Origin: Faunimonas pinastri
GTDB lineage: Bacteria > Pseudomonadota > Alphaproteobacteria > Rhizobiales > Afifellaceae
NCBI RefSeq assembly: GCF_900110915.1
Contig: NZ_FOFG01000007.1
Coordinates: 62,001-126,000 of the forward strand
Direction of reading: 5' to 3'
DNA: 64,000 nt
The position numbers and the translations under genes are program-made. Shown here piece by piece: positions 60,668 through 64,000 of this stretch. The notes under the pieces were generated by a model that was not told the DNA's origin, ran no database searches, and saw nothing but the letters and a program-made list of their open reading frames with translations. How positions within the stretch are numbered: position 1 is the first letter of the stretch; each line of letters begins with the position of its first letter.

Positions 60668-61572
60668 GCAGGAACCCCGGCGTTTTGGAGGAGGTCGTGC
60701 TTTCGGAGTATCTCGCGGATAACGGCGTCCTGCTGGTCGTTCGGCAGCAAGGCCGGCTGGCGGCTGGCGCCGACGCTCGGATCCATCAGGCAGAGCGCGC
60801 GCTTCACCAGTGCCGGCGGGTAGCCAAGGGCGTAGAGATCGACCCGAAGCGCCGTGAAGCGCTCCTGCAGGCGCTCGGCCTCGGGGATGTCGCCCTCGTT
60901 CACGGCGCGGCAAATGCCGGCAAGCACGTCGGGCATCACGTTGCCGAGGCCGGAAATGCAGCCCTTGGCGCCGTTCTGCATGGACCAGAGCACCAGCGAA
61001 TCCGGCCCGGAATAGACGGCGAAATCCTTTTCGGCGTCCCGCGACACCTGGAGATACGCCTCCAGCGTTTCCTGCGCGCCGCCGCTATCCTTGATGCCGG
61101 CAATGTTGCCGTGCCGGGCGAGGGTGGCGGCCGTTTCCGGCTCGATGTGGTTCTGGGTGCGGGCGGGAATGTCGTAGAGATAGACCGGCGTGGCAACCGC
61201 GTCGGCGACGGTGGCGAAGTGCCGGACCAGCCCTTCCTGCGTGCAGGCGATGAAATAGGGGGTGATCACCGCGATGCCGTCGACGCCGATGCGGTCGAAC
61301 TCGCGGGCGAGCAGCACCGTTTCGTGGGTGGCCGGCATGCCGGCATTCACGATCACCCGCGCCCGTCCGTTCACCTCGTCGACGACTTCTTCCGTCAGGC
61401 GGACCTTTTCCTCGAAGGTGAGCGCGGTGAAATCGCCGTTGGTTCCGGCGCACAGGATGTTGTTGCCGGCCTGAACCTGCCGCCGTACCTGCCGCCGCGT
61501 CGCCTCGAAATTGATGCTCTCGTCCGCGTTGAAGCAGGTAACAAGCGCCACGAAGGTCTCATGCGTGCTCAT
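60664..61572 (-). CDS. DapA/NanA family (dihydrodipicolinate synthase-like) lyase
   Basis: A 302-residue class I aldolase. It has the catalytic Tyr in PVYLYDIPARTQNHI and the Schiff-base Lys in GNIAGIKDSGGAQETL. The substrate-loop motif GTNGDFTALTFEEKVRL stands in place of the DapA GTTGE. The family also includes N-acetylneuraminate lyase and 2-keto-3-deoxy-sugar-acid aldolases or dehydratases. The setting favours the latter. ATG 61572 has a distant ribosome binding site; ATG 61608 is an alternative. It heads a three-gene minus-strand operon. Confidence 0.9.
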   Translation of the reverse strand: MSTHETFVALVTCFNADESINFEATRRQVRRQVQAGNNILCAGTNGDFTALTFEEKVRLTEEVVDEVNGRARVIVNAGMPATHETVLLAREFDRIGVDGIAVITPYFIACTQEGLVRHFATVADAVATPVYLYDIPARTQNHIEPETAATLARHGNIAGIKDSGGAQETLEAYLQVSRDAEKDFAVYSGPDSLVLWSMQNGAKGCISGLGNVMPDVLAGICRAVNEGDIPEAERLQERFTALRVDLYALGYPPALVKRALCLMDPSVGASRQPALLPNDQQDAVIREILRKHDLLQNAGVPA

Positions 61573-61795
61573 GCGATGTCGGCGCTCCCTCTGCTTCGGT
61601 GACCGCATCTCCGGCGGCTTCGGTGCCGATCATCGGCAAATTGGTCTGGATGTCAACACGCGTACGGCTACTCGGCCTATGTCTGGCCGGGGGCACTTTT
61701 CGGAATAAACGGAAATCTGCGGAACTCCGCCATCTTCCCGTTCCCGAGCGTCGCAACTCCGACGAAAACTGCCGATCAGCACGGGTTATCATCAG

Positions 61796-61807
61796 TTGAC
61801 AAGTTGT
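61796..61807. promoter_or_regulatory. Candidate GntR operator (TTGACAAGTTGT)
   Basis: TTGACAA-G-TTGT, whose complement reads ACAA-C-TTGTCAA, lies in the divergent gap between the DapA-type gene (start 61572) and the iron dehydrogenase gene (start 61907). It shares the TTGTCAA core with sites at 53382 and 56631. All three sit in divergent promoters of locus E. Confidence 0.5.
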
Positions 61808-61906
61808 GCTTCCGCTCACTATCGCTTGAACAAGGCCGAACGAAAGGCCGCCGCTTTCGGTCCGGGCGGCGAAGCTGACAAATGCCGGCCGAAAGGGAGG
61901 AATGGC

Positions 61907-63031
61907 ATGACCCGTCTCGATCATCCGCTGGAAATGCTTCGCCCGCCCTGCGTGCGCTTCGGCACGGGGCAGGTGGGCACCCTGGCGGACTGGCTCGCCG
62001 CGGCAGGCTGCTCCCGCCCTTTCATCGTCGCCGATGCCTTCAATGCCTCCCGCCTGAGTGCGCTCGGTCTGGGCGAGCCGCGGCTTTTCGGGGAGGTCAA
62101 GCCGGAACCCGATCTGCCGAACCTCCAGAAGGCCGTCGCGGCGGCGGAAGCGGCGGATCCCGATGCGGTGATCGGCTTCGGCGGCGGCAGCGCCATGGAT
62201 CTCGCCAAGCTGGTGGCGGTGATGGTCGGGTCCGGCAAGGGGCTGAAGGACATATCCGGGCCGAACCGCGCGCCGGCGCGCCGCGTCCGGCTGGTGCAGG
62301 TCCCGACCACCGCCGGCACCGGCAGCGAAGTGGGAACCCGGGCTCTGGTGACCGATCCCGAGACGCATAACAAGATCGCGACCGAAAGCCCGCACATGCT
62401 GGCCGATCTCGCCATCGTCGATCCGGAGCTGACGGCCAGCGTGCCCTCATCGGTGACGGCGGCGACCGGAATCGATGCCATGGCGCATTGCGTGGAGGCC
62501 TTCACCAGTCGGCGCTCCCATCCGATCATCGACGCCTATGCCCTGCAGGGGATCGAACTGGTGGGCAGGTTCCTGCCCCGCGCGGTGCAGGACGGCAGCG
62601 ACATGGAAGCGCGCGCGGGGCTCAGTCTCGCCGCGCTTTACGGCGGCGTCTGCCTGGGGCCAGTCAACACGACGGCGGGACACGCGATTTCCTACCCGCT
62701 CGGCTCCCGCCACGAGATCGCCCACGGCATCGCCAACGCCATGATCTTTCCGCATGTGCTGGCGGCGAACGCCTCCGCCGTTCCGCAGAAGACGCGACTC
62801 GTCGGCCGCGCACTGGGCTTCGACGCATCGAGCGACAACGCGACCTTCAACGGCGGCTTCGCCTTTTGCGAAGCGCTGGGCCTCGACATGGCGCTGTCCG
62901 CGCACGGCGTGCCACAAGACGACCTGCCGGCCATGGCGCGGGAGGCGCATGCGATCCGTCGCCTGCTAGACTTCAATCCTCGCGATCTCAGCGAAGCCGA
63001 CATTCTTGCAATCTACGAGGCCGCTTACTGA
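61907..63031 (+). CDS. Iron-containing alcohol dehydrogenase (FucO/maleylacetate-reductase group)
   Basis: A 374-residue group III dehydrogenase. It has the NAD region GFGGGSAMDLAKLVAVMVGS and PTTAGTGSEVGTRALVTDPE. The metal ligands are Asp in LADLAIVDPEL and His in GIDAMAHCVEAFTSRRSHP, with further His in the segment GHAISYPLGSRHEIAHGIAN. The start at 61907 has GGGAGG at 7 nt; the frame stays open upstream without homology. It probably reduces an aldehyde such as lactaldehyde or glycolaldehyde from an aldolase step. It overlaps the next gene by one base (TGATG). Confidence 0.92.
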   Translation: MTRLDHPLEMLRPPCVRFGTGQVGTLADWLAAAGCSRPFIVADAFNASRLSALGLGEPRLFGEVKPEPDLPNLQKAVAAAEAADPDAVIGFGGGSAMDLAKLVAVMVGSGKGLKDISGPNRAPARRVRLVQVPTTAGTGSEVGTRALVTDPETHNKIATESPHMLADLAIVDPELTASVPSSVTAATGIDAMAHCVEAFTSRRSHPIIDAYALQGIELVGRFLPRAVQDGSDMEARAGLSLAALYGGVCLGPVNTTAGHAISYPLGSRHEIAHGIANAMIFPHVLAANASAVPQKTRLVGRALGFDASSDNATFNGGFAFCEALGLDMALSAHGVPQDDLPAMAREAHAIRRLLDFNPRDLSEADILAIYEAAY

Positions 63032-63555
63032 TGCCCTGGACACTGCTCCCATCCGCCCTTGGCGATGACGAGGAACTCGCGCCCTTCGCCACTCCGATCC
63101 GGGGGCAGGAAGGCGAGCGAGCCTTCTTCCCCGTGGCTTCCGAAAAGGACGACGCGCCGGGCCGGTCCGTGCTGTCGGTCTTTCGTCACCCGGAAGCGTC
63201 GGTGGATGCGGCAGGCTTTATCCGCATCGGCAAGATGGAGCGGCATCCGCACAGCAGCCAGAGCTTCCTGCCGCTGAAGGTCGGGCGCTGGCTGGTGATC
63301 GCGGCGCCGGCGTTGGCCGACGGTAGTCCCGACGTCGAGCGGGCGGTCGCACGCCTTGCCGGGCCGGGCGAGGGCATCTGCTACCATCGCGATATGTGGC
63401 ACGCGCCCATGACCGTGCTGGACGGGCCCGCCGACATGGCGATGCTGATGTGGAGCACCGGCACGGCCGCCGACACGGTGAAGGTCGACCTGCCGGAGGA
63501 ACTCATCATCGATCTCACCGGCCCCGGACTTGGGAGCTCTCAGGCGCGGCGCTGA
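63031..63555 (+). CDS. Ureidoglycolate lyase (AllA)-like protein
   Basis: A 174-residue cupin-like protein of the AllA family. It has FRIGKMERHPHSSQSFLPL-type residues (FIRIGKMERHPHSSQSF), WLVIAAPALADGSPDVE, GEGICYHRDMWHAPMTVLDG and DLPEELIIDLTGP. The family signature E-x-HP-x-SSQ-F-P and the WHAP segment are intact, so it is probably active. No other allantoin gene is nearby, so it likely acts on a sugar-acid intermediate and not on ureidoglycolate. The start overlaps the dehydrogenase stop. It is inferred to be part of locus E. Confidence 0.85.
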   Translation: MPWTLLPSALGDDEELAPFATPIRGQEGERAFFPVASEKDDAPGRSVLSVFRHPEASVDAAGFIRIGKMERHPHSSQSFLPLKVGRWLVIAAPALADGSPDVERAVARLAGPGEGICYHRDMWHAPMTVLDGPADMAMLMWSTGTAADTVKVDLPEELIIDLTGPGLGSSQARR

Positions 63556-63956
63556 GCCTCGCCATTGCCTTCACCCATCTCAGGCCCGGCGATCGGCGGC
63601 CACAATGTCCTCGCAGCCGAGAGGCGTCGTGCGGAGTGCCGCCGAGAGCCGTGAGGCGAAGGCCGCTTCCAGCGCGACTTCGCAACCGGGCGCAGCGCGT
63701 GGTGGCGACCACACCGCGGAGTCGGAGTCCTTGCTAAAGCGGGATAGAGCGCCAACTCGCCTTCCGGAAGCGGGCTATGACGCGCGTGCCGTTCGCCTCT
63801 ACGGCCCGCGCCGCCTCCCATCCCTTTGGGGGGGGCAGAGAGCGCTTCCGTCACCGCCGGGTGGAATGCGGCGCCCACCCTGTCCTCCAGCACACGGATG
63901 TGCCGTCTGGAAGCGGGCTTTAGTCCGGCGCGATGAGATCTGATGGAGGGAGCGGA
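63556..63956. other. Gene-free stretch before the enolase-superfamily gene
   Basis: About 400 bp without a convincing gene. It holds a run of eight G at 63828-63835 and two copies of GGAAGCGGGCT (63766-63776 and 63909-63919). Frames on both strands look like random high-GC translation. It may be eroded intergenic DNA. Confidence 0.5.
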
Positions 63957-64000
63957 ATGCGCATTGTGGACATCCGGGAAGTCACGGCCCCGATCGCTTC
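63957..64000 (+). CDS. Start of an enolase-superfamily (mandelate racemase/muconate lactonizing) enzyme
   Basis: Only 14 full codons are in the window: ATG 63957, reading MRIVDIREVTAPIA. A strong purine-rich ribosome binding site (GGAGGGAGCGGA) lies immediately upstream. This opening is typical of mandelate-racemase/acid-sugar-dehydratase members of the enolase superfamily. A sugar-acid dehydratase would supply the 2-keto-3-deoxy acid needed by the aldolases of locus E. Identification from 14 residues is tentative. Confidence 0.6.
   Translation, partial: MRIVDIREVTAPIA

Noticed and set aside
63530-63943. A short plus-strand frame overlapping the end of the AllA-like gene
   Set aside because: It has no ribosome binding site, no protein-like pattern, and crosses a run of eight G.
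1-64000. tRNA or rRNA genes, CRISPR arrays, insertion sequences, integration sites, replication origin
   Set aside because: None was seen by eye. A covariance-model search for RNAs and a transposase profile search would be decisive.

Overview
This is a high-GC window packed with solute transport and catabolic genes. It looks like accessory chromosome or megaplasmid DNA from an alphaproteobacterium, probably of the order Hyphomicrobiales (Rhizobiales). The evidence is five ABC import systems with their own regulators, an IRO-type (RirA-like, TGA-N9-TCA) palindrome in front of a siderophore-interacting protein, a DUF2778/Tlde1-type protein, and an FNR-box-controlled ba3 oxidase operon. The genus cannot be fixed from the sequence. 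I saw no rRNA, tRNA, CRISPR array, transposase or integrase.

Layout. 1-5.4 kb: sugar locus A (Gfo/Idh/MocA oxidoreductase, TIM-barrel isomerase, binding protein, permease running off the left edge) with a divergent LacI repressor and a perfect operator. 5.3-7.7 kb: MocR-type regulator divergent from an EamA exporter. 7.7-15.1 kb: sugar locus B (complete ABC importer plus isomerase and oxidoreductase) with a divergent LacI. 15.2-15.5 kb: a small pseudogene with two frameshifts. 15.7-23.0 kb: locus C (DeoR, BadF/NAGK-type kinase, ABC importer without an ATPase, GlmS-like SIS protein, GH4 glycosidase). 23.5-28.0 kb: flavin monooxygenase, siderophore-interacting protein, DUF2778 protein, TetR. 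28.2-32.0 kb: PaoABC-type molybdenum aldehyde oxidoreductase. 32.1-38.9 kb: truncated haemoglobin, ba3-type oxidase and three c-type cytochromes, divergent from a Crp/Fnr regulator. 38.9-40.2 kb: decayed crp/fnr and moaA remnants. 40.2-47.1 kb: Lrp regulator, then locus D (AraC, RbsBAC-type importer, zinc alcohol dehydrogenase, SDR). 47.4-48.1 kb: TerC-family protein. 48.2-64 kb: locus E, a peptide-type ABC importer divergent from a BNR/sialidase-like hydrolase, followed by an acid-sugar catabolic set (HpcH/HpaI aldolase, PdxA2-type dehydrogenase, DUF1537 kinase, GntR, Ldh-type and D-hydroxyacid dehydrogenases, DapA-type lyase, iron alcohol dehydrogenase, AllA-like protein, start of an enolase-superfamily enzyme).

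The genes form parallel modules: a dedicated importer, a specific regulator beside it (LacI, LacI, DeoR, AraC, GntR), and two to eleven enzymes. Hairpins follow several binding-protein genes and probably raise binding-protein expression over the permeases. Locus E is the best candidate for an undescribed pathway. Locus C, which joins a GH4 glycosidase to amino-sugar-type enzymes, is second. The oxidase locus appears to be regulated by oxygen or nitrogen oxides and lies beside relics of a regulator and a molybdenum-cofactor gene.
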